In this document: positions 9,050-19,406 of the stretch, piece after piece
Layout: each line of letters begins with the position of its first letter
Position numbering within the stretch: the first letter of the stretch is position 1
NCBI GenBank assembly: GCA_029246985.1
Contig: JAQWMC010000101.1
Location: forward strand, 1 to 42,558
Direction of reading: 5' to 3'
Origin: Pirellulales bacterium
GTDB taxonomy: Bacteria; Planctomycetota; Planctomycetia; Pirellulales; UBA1268
DNA: 42,558 bases
Position numbers and translations under genes: made by a program
The notes under the pieces: model-generated
The model's input: the letters and a program-made list of their open reading frames with translations, nothing else
Databases searched by the model: none
Told to the model about the DNA's origin: nothing

Positions 9050-10824
9050 CAATATCGCTACCTCGTTGGCCTGTGCAGCGGCAGTTGCTTCAGCAGCCAG
9101 GCTTTCGTGAGTCCCCCATTTTTGTTTGTCGACAGAATGCACGTGGTGTTCTGTCAGTTGTATCCTGGGCTTGGGTTATGTCGCCTACGAAACGCAAGAG
9201 ATCTCAGCCAGTTATTCAGCCAGGCTTTTCATTATCAGAAGCATTGGCGGTACTCGCTTCGGTGTATGGCCAGCGGGCTTCTCGTGTGGCGCGTGTTATT
9301 CCGGAAGATAGTATTGGAGATGTTCGTGTACTTGAGGCGCTGGGTCGCTGGTGTCACAGATTTTCTCCACTTGTTGCAATTGGTCCGGAGGTTATTCGTG
9401 GTGCGGACCACGGGAAGGCAAGAAGACAAAGCGTTTGTTCTGCCAGGAGCCTGCAAGTTGATATTTCGGACACAGCTCGCTTTTTTGGTGGTGAGTCGTC
9501 ACTTCTTCGTACAGTGGTTTGGACGTTAGCCGCTCGTGGAATCCATGCTCGTGCAGCCATTGCTGATACTTTAGCAGCCTCTTGGGCAGCGGCTCTTTGT
9601 GCTGACCGAATTGCTGCAACGAGCCGGCATTCATTGGATGAGTTACAGAAATTGCCAAGGAGCAATCCACGTCGTTCTGCTCTTTTGAAAAATAGAGTAG
9701 TTCGTGGCTCCCGTCATGGGCATTGGTTGGATCGTCAGCAACGATGGGTTCTTGTACCTCCAGGTCGGCAGCGGCAATCTCTTCAGTCACTACCGCTTCA
9801 GTCACTGCAGTTGCCGGTCGATATCGTTGATTCGTTGACTGAAGTGGGTGTCAATTCAATTGGGCAGTTGTTGCGTTTGCCAAAAGTAAGTCTTCAGGAG
9901 CGTTTCGGATCAATTGTTCCCTTGCAGGTGTCTCGTTTTCTTGGTGATGTGTCAGACCCGCTCACGCCATTGCATGGAAGTGAGCTTTTGGTAGCAAACC
10001 ATTCATTTGAAATGCCAGTTCTTGGTCGTGATATTGATTCCACATACTTCCGTGCATTGATTGAAAGACTAGTTCGTCAATGTCTTCAGCCACTAGTGAA
10101 TACAAATCGTGGAGTAAGCAGTCTGCAAGTAAGGCTTGATACGAATGAAGGTCATCGCCCAACAGTCATTGAGGTTGGTCTTTATAAACCAACGGTACAA
10201 GTGAGGCACCTTGTTGATCTTATAATGTTGCGATTTGAGAGGGTGCGGCTTCCCAGAGAAATTGTTGATGTGTCAATAGAAGTCATGTCAGCAGGTACGT
10301 TGCCCTATCGGCAGCAGAATCTTTTTCGCGGTCCAACGGAATCGGGTGCGTCACGGTTTGAGACACTTCTTAATCGCCTGGTCAGTCGCTTGGGGAGTGG
10401 TGCAGTTGTTGAGCCTCGGTTGCTTGCTGATATACAGCCAGAAGCATCGTGGGTCGCAGCACCAGTAGTTGGTGTGATAGGTCTTTCAAAGTCGCATCGT
10501 TCAGGCCATCTGCTTGGATCAAGCAGGCCTCATTTCTCGAAGCCTGTTGTAGGACCTAGCCGTCCAACTTTTTTGCTTTCCAGCCCGCGTTTGATCGACG
10601 TGCCTTCGTTAAGCGCAGACGGACTCCCAGTGCATTTCCGTTGGAAAGGGCAGTTCCATGTAGTGATGCGGTCTCGTGGGCCAGAGCGAATTGAAACGGC
10701 TTGGTGGCGAGGTCCAACCGTTCGTCGAGACTATTACATCTTCGAAACTGATCGCGGAGGTCGTTTCTGGATGTTCCGTGGCCTTCGGAAACGATCCTGG
10801 TTTCTTCATGGAACATATGGATGA
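9046..10824 (+). CDS. imuB: ImuB, inactive Y-family DNA polymerase-like protein
   Basis: Between imuA and dnaE2; N-terminus MTISLPRWPVQRQL replaces the DMDAFFAS-type catalytic motif; little-finger-like region. ATGA overlap with imuA stop (ORF track start 9019 also possible). Confidence 0.75.
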   Translation: MTISLPRWPVQRQLLQQPGFRESPIFVCRQNARGVLSVVSWAWVMSPTKRKRSQPVIQPGFSLSEALAVLASVYGQRASRVARVIPEDSIGDVRVLEALGRWCHRFSPLVAIGPEVIRGADHGKARRQSVCSARSLQVDISDTARFFGGESSLLRTVVWTLAARGIHARAAIADTLAASWAAALCADRIAATSRHSLDELQKLPRSNPRRSALLKNRVVRGSRHGHWLDRQQRWVLVPPGRQRQSLQSLPLQSLQLPVDIVDSLTEVGVNSIGQLLRLPKVSLQERFGSIVPLQVSRFLGDVSDPLTPLHGSELLVANHSFEMPVLGRDIDSTYFRALIERLVRQCLQPLVNTNRGVSSLQVRLDTNEGHRPTVIEVGLYKPTVQVRHLVDLIMLRFERVRLPREIVDVSIEVMSAGTLPYRQQNLFRGPTESGASRFETLLNRLVSRLGSGAVVEPRLLADIQPEASWVAAPVVGVIGLSKSHRSGHLLGSSRPHFSKPVVGPSRPTFLLSSPRLIDVPSLSADGLPVHFRWKGQFHVVMRSRGPERIETAWWRGPTVRRDYYIFETDRGGRFWMFRGLRKRSWFLHGTYG

Positions 10825-10901
10825 CGCGAATGAGTCGCTTTTGTGTCGTGCTTTGAAGACTTGACCGAACAGGTTATTGATTTAGGGATTGAGGTCATCA
10901 G

Positions 10902-13900
10902 ATGCAGGGTTGTAGCCGGTATGCAGAACTTCACTGCACGACAAATTTTTCCTTTTTGCAGGCAGGTTCACATCCAGAGGAATTAGTTTCACAAGCTGCT
11001 TCTCTAGGGTATGCGGCACTTGCGATAACAGACCGAGTGAGTCTATCTGGTGTCGTACGAGCGCACGCTGCGGCCAAAGAAGCTGGTGTTCACCTGATAA
11101 TAGGTGCTGTTGTAGAGCCAATAGATGCTGCACCACTTGTTCTATGGGTAACAAACAAGAAGGGGTATGAGAATCTGTGTCGTTTGTTGACAACGGGGCT
11201 TTTGAAGCAGGATTGTTTGAAGAAAGATGGAGAAATTGATGGAAGTGAATTACGAGATCACGATCCCCGATGTTGTCTGACTGCTGATGAGGTGGCTGCT
11301 CATGCAGATGGTTTGCTAGCAGGCATTCCGTTATCTCAACTACATGGGTCTGTCGAATCAGCAACTGTTTCTATTCGTGCATGGCAGGACAGGCTTGGTA
11401 AGCAACTCTATGGGTTAGCAGAAGTTGCAATGGAAGGAGATGATCAAGAACGTCTGGAAAATTATGCAAGGCTTTCTTATGAAACTCATATACCTTTGGT
11501 AGCAGCCGGTGACGTTCGCTATCACAGTCGTGATCGCCAGCCACTGCATGATGCTCTTGCTGCAGTGCGATACGGCAGGACGGTCGAGTCAATTCAGGAA
11601 AAGTTGCTGTCGAACGGCGAGCGGCATCTGCAGGACATCAAGCATGTTGTTGAACGTTTTTCCATCTTGCCAGGTGCGGTAGACCGCACGCTTGAGATTG
11701 CCAGCCGCTGTACTTTTTCACTGGATGATATTTCGTATGAATATCCTCATGCAGTTGTGCCATCTGGTTGGACGCCAATAGATTACTTGAGCAACCTGGC
11801 CTGGAAGGGAGCTCGAAAGCGTTATGACAATAAAGTTCCTGGAAAAGTAGCTGGTCTTTTGAAGTATGAACTATCGCTTGTTCATGAGCTTGGCTATGAG
11901 GCGTATTTTCTTACCGTATTTGATTTAGTTCGGTTCGCCCGTCAGCGAGGTATTCTTTGTCAGGGGCGAGGGTCTGCAGCGAATTCAGCTATTTGTTATT
12001 GCCTGGGTATTACATCAGTTGATCCTGCTCGGACAAATGTGCTTTTTGAACGGTTTGTGAGCCGTGAGCGACAAGAGGCACCTGACATTGACGTTGATTT
12101 TGAGCATCACCGACGGGAAGAGGTACTGCAATATATTTACACAACATATGGTCGTATGCGTTCGGCAATGACAGCTGAAGTAATCTGTTACCGTTTGCGA
12201 TCGGCCGTTCGGGATCTGGCAAAAGTACTTGGCTTCTCACTTGATCGAATCAATCAATTAGCACGAATTCTTGATGTCGGTGATCGTGCAGAGCAGCTGC
12301 CTGAAAGATTGGCTGAGTCGGGCATTGATCCATGTAGTGAATCAGGCCAACGACTTATTGCGCTTGTGAATCAATTGATCAGTTTTCCTCGCCATCTTGG
12401 GCAGCATGTGGGGGGCATGGTAATAACTCGAGGAGATCTCTGTGAATTAGTACCGATCCAGCCGGCCAGTATGGACGGCCGTACAGTCATTCAATGGGAT
12501 AAAAACGATCTTGATGAAATCGGAATATTGAAAGTTGACTGTCTCTCGCTAGGAATGCTCTCAGCCATTCGTCGTGCATTTGATCTTGTGAAACAAGGTG
12601 GCGGGCCGTGTCTCACATTAGGGACAGTGCCAGCTGAAGATCCGCGTGTTTACGAAATGATTTCTAAGGCAGATACGGTAGGAGTATTTCAAATTGAGAG
12701 CCGTGCGCAGCGAAGCATGTTGCCACGTTTAAAGCCAGCCTGTTTTTATGACTTAGTTATAGAAGTAGCCATTGTTCGTCCGGGGCCAATACAGGGGAAT
12801 ATGGTGCACCCATATCTTCGGCGACGTCAAGGAAAAGAATCTGTTTGTTATCCGAATCAGGCAATTCGAGAGGTGCTTGAAAAAACACTTGGTGTACCTT
12901 TGTTTCAAGAGCAGGCAATGCGGCTTGCGGTAGTGGCTGCAGGATTTACTCCCGGTGAGGCTGATCAACTACGACGAGCAATGGGTGCTTGGCGCCGAAC
13001 AGGGGTGATTCAGGAATTTCATCAACGGCTAGTAGATGGAATGGTGTCACGGGGGCTTTCGTTGACTTTTGCGGAACAAGTCTTTCAGCAGTTGAAAGGC
13101 TTTGGTGAATACGGGTTTCCAGAGTCACACGCCGCTAGCTTTGCATTGTTGGTGTATGTCTCTGCTTGGCTCAAGTTCCATTATCCGGCGGCATTTACAG
13201 CTGCACTGCTCGGTAGTCAGCCAATGGGTTTTTATGCCCCAGCCCAGCTTGTTCGCGATGCCCAAGAGCATGGGGTGACTGTTTTGCCTGTGTGTATCCA
13301 GAGTAGCGGATGGCATGCAGGGCTTGAGCCTTCTGGTGAATCCTTGCCTGCTCTTCGACTTGGACTCGAGCAGGTTCATGGGCTTGGCCAAACAAGTGGT
13401 CATCAAATTGAAGAGGTTAGGAATTCAGGTCGATTCAAGAGTATTTATGATCTCACGAAGCGGTGTCAGCTAACACAGCCTCAAGTCCTTTCATTAGCTC
13501 GTGCCGGAGCTTTAAAGAGCTTGTCCGGAAGTCGAAGGCAGGCAGTATGGAATTCAATGGAGCGCACGCCAGAACCAGGGAGTATGCCATTGTTTGAAGG
13601 GTTGGCTGGTAATGGTTTTAATGAAACAGAAAGTAGTTTTGATGAGACGGCGTATTTGCCGACGACATCACCCCTTGAAGAAGTGCTATCGGACTATCGT
13701 GCATCAGGGCTGTCTCTCAAGGCTCATCCGCTGCAGTTTATTCGTTCACGTCTTATACAAAACGGAGTCGTGACTGCTGCAGGTGCCTGTTCTCGTCCGG
13801 AAGGTAGCAGGGTCGTAGTTGTGGGTATTGTGTTGTCACGTCAGTGTCCAGCAACAGCGAAAGGCACAATTTTTTTGACACTCGAAGATGAAACAGACAT

Positions 13901-14105
13901 TGTTAATGTAGTTGTTCCAAAAGCTGTCTGGCAGCACTGTGATCCAAAAAATAGACGGGTGCCTGTATTAATGGTCAAAGGTCGAATTCAGCGACGTGGG
14001 AAAGTTGTTCATCTTTTGGCAAGGCGTCTGGAAGCATGGAGTGGAGATGATACGAATGAACTCTCGCTTGTTGATTTACCAAGAATGTCACGGGACTTTT
14101 GTTAA
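10902..14105 (+). CDS. dnaE2: Error-prone DNA polymerase III alpha subunit DnaE2
   Basis: ELHCTTNFSFLQAGSHPEELV, QGRGSAANSAICYCLGIT, APDIDVDFEHHRREEVLQYIY, FGEYGFPESHAASFALLVY; follows imuAB. Confidence 0.93.
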   Translation: MQGCSRYAELHCTTNFSFLQAGSHPEELVSQAASLGYAALAITDRVSLSGVVRAHAAAKEAGVHLIIGAVVEPIDAAPLVLWVTNKKGYENLCRLLTTGLLKQDCLKKDGEIDGSELRDHDPRCCLTADEVAAHADGLLAGIPLSQLHGSVESATVSIRAWQDRLGKQLYGLAEVAMEGDDQERLENYARLSYETHIPLVAAGDVRYHSRDRQPLHDALAAVRYGRTVESIQEKLLSNGERHLQDIKHVVERFSILPGAVDRTLEIASRCTFSLDDISYEYPHAVVPSGWTPIDYLSNLAWKGARKRYDNKVPGKVAGLLKYELSLVHELGYEAYFLTVFDLVRFARQRGILCQGRGSAANSAICYCLGITSVDPARTNVLFERFVSRERQEAPDIDVDFEHHRREEVLQYIYTTYGRMRSAMTAEVICYRLRSAVRDLAKVLGFSLDRINQLARILDVGDRAEQLPERLAESGIDPCSESGQRLIALVNQLISFPRHLGQHVGGMVITRGDLCELVPIQPASMDGRTVIQWDKNDLDEIGILKVDCLSLGMLSAIRRAFDLVKQGGGPCLTLGTVPAEDPRVYEMISKADTVGVFQIESRAQRSMLPRLKPACFYDLVIEVAIVRPGPIQGNMVHPYLRRRQGKESVCYPNQAIREVLEKTLGVPLFQEQAMRLAVVAAGFTPGEADQLRRAMGAWRRTGVIQEFHQRLVDGMVSRGLSLTFAEQVFQQLKGFGEYGFPESHAASFALLVYVSAWLKFHYPAAFTAALLGSQPMGFYAPAQLVRDAQEHGVTVLPVCIQSSGWHAGLEPSGESLPALRLGLEQVHGLGQTSGHQIEEVRNSGRFKSIYDLTKRCQLTQPQVLSLARAGALKSLSGSRRQAVWNSMERTPEPGSMPLFEGLAGNGFNETESSFDETAYLPTTSPLEEVLSDYRASGLSLKAHPLQFIRSRLIQNGVVTAAGACSRPEGSRVVVVGIVLSRQCPATAKGTIFLTLEDETDIVNVVVPKAVWQHCDPKNRRVPVLMVKGRIQRRGKVVHLLARRLEAWSGDDTNELSLVDLPRMSRDFC

Positions 14106-14201
14106 GTTGTACCGCGGTAGTTTTGAGTGTCCTTGGCGTTTTCTGTTCTTGTTTTGGTATCGTCATAGTATCTCGTACACCGTTTCCAATGCACAAGAAA
14201 A

Positions 14202-15131
14202 ATGGCCATGATGTCATTCAATCAGTCCGCCGTTATAGAAACTAATTTGCCTATAGGAAAACCAATTCGTGGCAAGGTTCGAGACTGTTACAGACTGGAC
14301 GTATCAGATGAACCGCACATGCTCATTGTCAGTACAGATCGAGTGAGTGCTTTTGACTGGGTTCTGCCAACGCCGATACCGGGCAAAGGCAAGGTGTTAA
14401 CAACAGTTTCAAAATTTTGGTTTGATTGGTTGTCAGAGCAATCTCCACCCGTTTCACACCATCTCGTTACAACAAATGTTGATGAGATGGGCCTTCCGTC
14501 AACTATTGATCTAGAACCACTTCGTGGTCGTTCCATGCTCGTAAAAGCAGCCAGCGTAATTCCTTTTGAATGTGTAGTACGCGGGTGGCTTGCAGGATCA
14601 GGCCTGCTGGAGTATCAGAAGGCAGGTACGGTCTGCGGTATTCCGCTTCCACCCGATTTACATCCAGGTGACAGGCTGCCCTGTTCTATTTTTACTCCTG
14701 CTACAAAAGCAACTGAGGGACATGATGAAAATGTTTCGTTTGGCACGATGGCTGAATCATTGGGCGACGTGCTCGCTTCGGAACTTCGAGAGAAAAGTAT
14801 TGCCGTGTACGATGCGGCGATAGGTTTAGCAGTTGAAAAGGGGATTGTTCTTGCTGATACAAAATTTGAGTGGGGGCATGATAGTGATGGGCAATTAATG
14901 TTAGTTGATGAAGTACTCACGCCAGATAGTTCTCGGTTTTGGCCGGCTGAGCTCGCGTGTAAAGGTGAAGTTCCTGAATCTTTTGATAAGCAATTCGTAC
15001 GCGATTGGCTGGCGTCCTCTGGCTGGGACCGAATGAGCACCCCCCCTCCTCTGCCGCCGGAAATAGTGGATGGTACGAGGCAAAAATATCTTGATGTATG
15101 CCAAAGACTTACAGGAAGCCTGCCTTGTTAG
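14202..15131 (+). CDS. purC: Phosphoribosylaminoimidazole-succinocarboxamide synthase
   Basis: GKVRDCYRLD, IVSTDRVSAFDWVLPTPIPGKG, ECVVRGWLAGSG, LADTKFEWGHD, VDEVLTPDSSRFWP. Confidence 0.95.
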   Translation: MAMMSFNQSAVIETNLPIGKPIRGKVRDCYRLDVSDEPHMLIVSTDRVSAFDWVLPTPIPGKGKVLTTVSKFWFDWLSEQSPPVSHHLVTTNVDEMGLPSTIDLEPLRGRSMLVKAASVIPFECVVRGWLAGSGLLEYQKAGTVCGIPLPPDLHPGDRLPCSIFTPATKATEGHDENVSFGTMAESLGDVLASELREKSIAVYDAAIGLAVEKGIVLADTKFEWGHDSDGQLMLVDEVLTPDSSRFWPAELACKGEVPESFDKQFVRDWLASSGWDRMSTPPPLPPEIVDGTRQKYLDVCQRLTGSLPC

Positions 15132-15277
15132 AGGCTGGATGTCGCTCTATGGTCAAAACGATCTGGTGATTAGACTATGGAAGAGAAACAGGCGTTATTG
15201 ACTATAGATTCGATTGTGCTTCTGATTCGCTGTTTCGTTACTTGAGTTTTACATACCCTCAGACTACAGATTGCCTC

Positions 15278-16417
15278 ATGCTTCGATATTGGACTGCTGG
15301 TGAATCCCATGGGCCGGCCCTGACTGCTTTGGTAGACGGTTTTCCAGCGGGTCTCACTATTGATACTGAGAGTATCGACAGTGAGTTGCAACGACGCCAA
15401 GGGGGGTATGGCCGCGGTGGACGGCAACGGATTGAGACAGATACAGTCACTTTTTTATCGGGCCTTTGGAAAGGCAAGACTCTTGGCAGTCCACTTACGT
15501 TACAGGTAATTAATCGTGATGCCAAAATCGAGCAGATGGATGATATCGAGCGGCCTCGACCTGGGCATGCCGACTTGCCCGGCGCGATAAAGCACCTTGG
15601 TGGTGTACGTCCTGTTCTGGAGCGGGCAAGTGCTCGTGAAACAGCCGCTCGTGTTGCGGCGGGTGCTCTTGCGCGGCAGTTACTGTCATTGTTTGGCATT
15701 GAGGTAGCAGGCTGGGTAACTGAGTTGGGAGGTGTTGTTCTTGGTGGCCGAGAGGGCACTCTTCCTGAGTTACGAGACATTCGTAACTCGAGTGAGATTT
15801 ATTCACTTCACCCGGAGCAAGATGACCACGTTAAGGATCTTATCGACCGTGTTGGGAAAGACGGTGATACGCTCGGAGGAATTGTCGAAGTTCGTGTGGA
15901 CGGACTACCAATCGGTCTTGGTACTCACACCCAGTGGGATCGTAAACTCGATGGTCAATTAGCGCAAGCTGTAATGGCGGTGCAAGCCATAAAAGGTGTT
16001 GAAATCGGAATGGGCTTTGAGACAGCAAGACGGCCGGGTTCGGAGGTGCACGATCCGATCCATTATGACGAGAGCGCACGAGCGCAACCGACGCTGGGGT
16101 TTGTTCGTCCTACGAATAATGCTGGGGGCTTAGAGGCTGGAATTACCAATGGGCAGCCTCTTGTCATTCGCGCTGCTATGAAGCCGATCAGCACACTGCG
16201 AAAGCCTCTTGATTCCGTTAATCTCAGGACAAAGCAACCTGAGTCTGCAGCATATGAACGAAGCGATGTATGTGCGGTCAGTGCTTGTAGTGTCATTGTT
16301 GAAAATGTTGTGGCGTTTTCAATGGCAGCAGCACTAGTCGACAAGTTCGGGGGCGACAGCATCGAGGAAATGCGTGCCCGTTGGAAACTTTACCAACAAT
16401 TAGTGGCGAGTCGATAG
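15278..16417 (+). CDS. aroC: Chorismate synthase
   Basis: MLRYWTAGESHGPALTALVDGFPAGL, RRQGGYGRGGRQRIETD, RPGHADLPGAIKH, GRTNNAGG-like GGLEAGITNG; ATG at 15278. Confidence 0.95.
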   Translation: MLRYWTAGESHGPALTALVDGFPAGLTIDTESIDSELQRRQGGYGRGGRQRIETDTVTFLSGLWKGKTLGSPLTLQVINRDAKIEQMDDIERPRPGHADLPGAIKHLGGVRPVLERASARETAARVAAGALARQLLSLFGIEVAGWVTELGGVVLGGREGTLPELRDIRNSSEIYSLHPEQDDHVKDLIDRVGKDGDTLGGIVEVRVDGLPIGLGTHTQWDRKLDGQLAQAVMAVQAIKGVEIGMGFETARRPGSEVHDPIHYDESARAQPTLGFVRPTNNAGGLEAGITNGQPLVIRAAMKPISTLRKPLDSVNLRTKQPESAAYERSDVCAVSACSVIVENVVAFSMAAALVDKFGGDSIEEMRARWKLYQQLVASR

Positions 16418-16456
16418 ATCTCAGACTTTGATACATAAGCCGGGAGGTGAACAAGG

Positions 16457-17689
16457 ATGTTCGTCGAACAGTCAGCCGTAAAGATTTGGCGGGTCAGGTC
16501 AGCGTTTATCCTGCTTTGTATTGCACCTACGCTATGCCTCTCCTATTGGGCTGTCATTCGTCAATCGGGAGCACATCGAGAGCACATCGCCGACAAGGCT
16601 TCAATGCTGCTTGGTAGGCGAGTTCACATTCAGAGCATGACCTATCCCCAGCTTGGGTGTTTGATGCTCTCAGAAGTAACAGTTGCCGGGCAGTCCTTTA
16701 CGGATGTATCTGTTGTAACCTCTGGAAATGAGGTTCGGCTCACAGTTGATAGCTTTGTTCCAAGAGGAGATACGGTTGCATTTGTTGTTGGCCTCGTGAG
16801 GCGATGGCTTTCTGAGCCAGTTCAATTCAATAAAAACTATCTGATCGATATTGAGAAGTTTTCTTGGCATAAAACGAATTCTGATGAAGAGGAGAATATG
16901 TGGCCACTTCGTATTGAATGTGTGTCTGCCGGATCAGGACGTGCCATTCGATTCTTTAAAAGAGAGAGTAGCCAAGATGAAATACGGATTGTGCGGACGG
17001 TGAATTCTCAAAAAACTGGAGGACATGCAACGGGTCATGTAACTGAAGTTGAAGTGAGTGCAGTTGATCCGATACCCGTTCCTTTAATTAATGCTGCGTT
17101 GAGTGAGTGTGGTTCTTCGCAATGGCCGCTGGGAGAAAAAGCCACGTTCACAGGTCATGCTCACATCTCCAATGGAGGTGGCGACTTGACGGCAGAATGC
17201 GTTGGAATAATCAGACAAGTTGACTTAGCTACAACGACATCATTATTGCCTTCATATATTCAAGGTGATGGAGAAATCACGCTAAACAGGTTTGTGTGGT
17301 CGCATGAGCGTATGGAATTGTGTGATTGTGTATGTGTTGCTGAACGAGGTGAGATTGAACAAGTCTGGATAGATCGTCTTGTCACTATCTTGGGATGCCG
17401 AGTCGAAGACGCCTATCACCAACTCAGCGGGAGTCATGTTCGAGCATTTCAGCGTCTTGGCTTTGGTCTGGTGGTCGATTCAAAAGGACTGCAACTGCGT
17501 GCTTTACCCGGTCGATCTGGGTGTTTGTTAGAGTCTCAGGGATTGCCAGTTATCCTTGAGCCAACCGAAACGGCAACACTCGATCGTCTTGCTTGGCTTC
17601 TTTCAGGAACAACTCCTCCGGCTGTTCCGGGGACAGATATAACCGCTTGGCTCCTCTCTGTCTTGCCGAGAGATACCATCGTTCACTGA
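16457..17689 (+). CDS. Hypothetical protein, one N-terminal TM helix, AsmA-like appearance
   Basis: N-terminal hydrophobic helix then GRRVHIQSMTYPQLGCLMLSEVTVAG and beta-rich body. Confidence 0.45.
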   Translation: MFVEQSAVKIWRVRSAFILLCIAPTLCLSYWAVIRQSGAHREHIADKASMLLGRRVHIQSMTYPQLGCLMLSEVTVAGQSFTDVSVVTSGNEVRLTVDSFVPRGDTVAFVVGLVRRWLSEPVQFNKNYLIDIEKFSWHKTNSDEEENMWPLRIECVSAGSGRAIRFFKRESSQDEIRIVRTVNSQKTGGHATGHVTEVEVSAVDPIPVPLINAALSECGSSQWPLGEKATFTGHAHISNGGGDLTAECVGIIRQVDLATTTSLLPSYIQGDGEITLNRFVWSHERMELCDCVCVAERGEIEQVWIDRLVTILGCRVEDAYHQLSGSHVRAFQRLGFGLVVDSKGLQLRALPGRSGCLLESQGLPVILEPTETATLDRLAWLLSGTTPPAVPGTDITAWLLSVLPRDTIVH

Positions 17690-17870
17690 CATTTTTTCTC
17701 AAAAAAACGCCATCATAGAGGCACGAAAGCGATGTTTTGACGCAGTTTTGACATTTCTCCAACGGGTCTTCGACCGAGTGAGATAGCCGAATCCATGCAT
17801 TTGGTAAGACTATAGTGATTCAGAGTGTCCCGCCGTGGGAAGTTAGATCCACCGACAATTAGGAAGTCCT

Positions 17871-18932
17871 ATGACCCCGAGTACTCTTTCGCCATCTCCT
17901 TCGTCTGATCAGGCACACGGATCAGCCAATCTGCTCGAAGACGAAGCGTGTCAGTTCAGTCGCACCGCGATTCACGGGCCTGATGCTGAACAAGTAACGA
18001 CAGATGCAAGCCTGCAAGACTCACCCGTTGAGCCACGATCAGATGGAAAAGAAGCGGGACAAAATGGTCTTGATTGGCCGACACTCATCTGGATTGCTGG
18101 CATGCATGTAGCTGCCTTAGCGGCCCCGTTTTACTTCTCTTGGTCTGGTCTCGCTATTTGTCTTGTTTTGTGTTGGGTGACCGGGTGCCTTGGCGTAACT
18201 CTTGGCTATCATCGTCTACTCACTCACGGGAGCTTTGTTACCTCAAAGCCAGTGCGATGGTTTTTTGCCTTCGTAGGTGGAATTTCTGGTGAGGGCTCCG
18301 CGATTGTGTGGGTAGCAAATCACCGGAAACATCACGCATTCAGTGATCAGGAGGGTGATCCACACAGTCCTCGAGACGGAGGCCTCTGGAGCCATATGCT
18401 TTGGCTCTTTCCTCAACATACTACTGCTGAGGTTGATGCTCATGTCAAGCGTTGGGCACCTGATTTAGCCAAAGATTCTGGTGTTTTATTTTTTCACAAA
18501 ACATTTTTGCTTTGGCATTTTGTAATTGGCGGTGGATTGCTTGCAGCTGGTTGGGCACTCTATGGTCCTGAGATTGGAGTTTCATGGTTGCTTTGGGGAC
18601 TTGCTGTGCGAATGGTCTACGTCTTTCACGTAACGTGGTTCGTGAATTCAGCCACTCATATTTGGGGTTACAGAAACTACGAAACCACTGATGACTCTCG
18701 AAATCTCTGGTGGGTTGGCCTTCTTGCCTTTGGGGAAGGATGGCATAACAATCATCACGCATTCCAGCGAATGGCTGCCCATGGTCACAAATGGTGGGAA
18801 TTTGATATGACGTACTGGGTTATTCTGGCAATGGAACGCTTAGGCCTCGTATGGAACGTTGTTCACACGCCTCGTGGTGCGGGGCAAACCGCTTCGCCCG
18901 AAAGAGGTGCGTCTGCTGTCAAAGGTGCGTAG
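17871..18932 (+). CDS. Delta-9-type fatty acid desaturase
   Basis: Histidine boxes HRLLTH, HRKHH and HNNHH; hydrophobic segments. Confidence 0.9.
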   Translation: MTPSTLSPSPSSDQAHGSANLLEDEACQFSRTAIHGPDAEQVTTDASLQDSPVEPRSDGKEAGQNGLDWPTLIWIAGMHVAALAAPFYFSWSGLAICLVLCWVTGCLGVTLGYHRLLTHGSFVTSKPVRWFFAFVGGISGEGSAIVWVANHRKHHAFSDQEGDPHSPRDGGLWSHMLWLFPQHTTAEVDAHVKRWAPDLAKDSGVLFFHKTFLLWHFVIGGGLLAAGWALYGPEIGVSWLLWGLAVRMVYVFHVTWFVNSATHIWGYRNYETTDDSRNLWWVGLLAFGEGWHNNHHAFQRMAAHGHKWWEFDMTYWVILAMERLGLVWNVVHTPRGAGQTASPERGASAVKGA

Positions 18933-19030
18933 GTGCCTATATGGGGCTGGATGCAGGCCTCTTGTTGCATTTTTACTGCCGAAAGGTAGACTCTCGTTCG
19001 AAACAGTTTTAGAGAAAATAACCTATTGAT

Positions 19031-19045
19031 CGCCCACGGAGGGCG
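19031..19045 (+). promoter_or_regulatory. Hairpin covering the rpsO Shine-Dalgarno
   Basis: CGCCC-ACGGA-GGGCG 5-bp GC stem that includes GGAGGG, 10 nt before the rpsO ATG. Confidence 0.45.
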
Positions 19046-19055
19046 AATAACGAAG

Positions 19056-19325
19056 ATGACGCTGACTAAGGAACGCAAGCAAGAACTCATAGGTGCCCAT
19101 CGTCGCGGGCAGGAAGACACTGGCTCTGCAGAGGTGCAGATTGCTCTGCTTACTGCTCGAATTACTCATTTGACTGGGCACTTTAAAAAGCATTCGAAGG
19201 ACTTTGCAAGTCGTCGAGGCCTTTTACTGATGGTTAGTCGACGTAGACGACTACTCGATTACCTTAAGCGTGTCGCTCCACAGCGATATCTCGAAATTAT
19301 TCGAAGTCTTGGTATTCGAAAATAG
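19056..19325 (+). CDS. rpsO: 30S ribosomal protein S15
   Basis: [72 protein letters not shown]; upstream of pnp. Confidence 0.97.
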   Translation: MTLTKERKQELIGAHRRGQEDTGSAEVQIALLTARITHLTGHFKKHSKDFASRRGLLLMVSRRRRLLDYLKRVAPQRYLEIIRSLGIRK

Positions 19326-19349
19326 TCTTAAGCGGTCCGCCATGTCTGC

Positions 19350-19406
19350 CAGCTTCGGCTGAGGCTTTCGGGTGGAGTGAAAAGCGATCAACTTCTTTCG
19401 TTGATC
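19350..19406 (+). promoter_or_regulatory. Two hairpins in the rpsO-pnp intergenic region
   Basis: CAGC-TTCG-GCTG (19350-19361, C(UUCG)G tetraloop) and GATCAAC-TTCTTTC-GTTGATC (19386-19406, 7-bp perfect stem); no U-tract follows. Confidence 0.55.

Noticed and set aside
15259-15780. 173-aa minus-strand ORF inside aroC
   Set aside because: Shadow ORF antisense to a well-supported gene; Arg/Pro/Ser-rich composition with no recognisable motif
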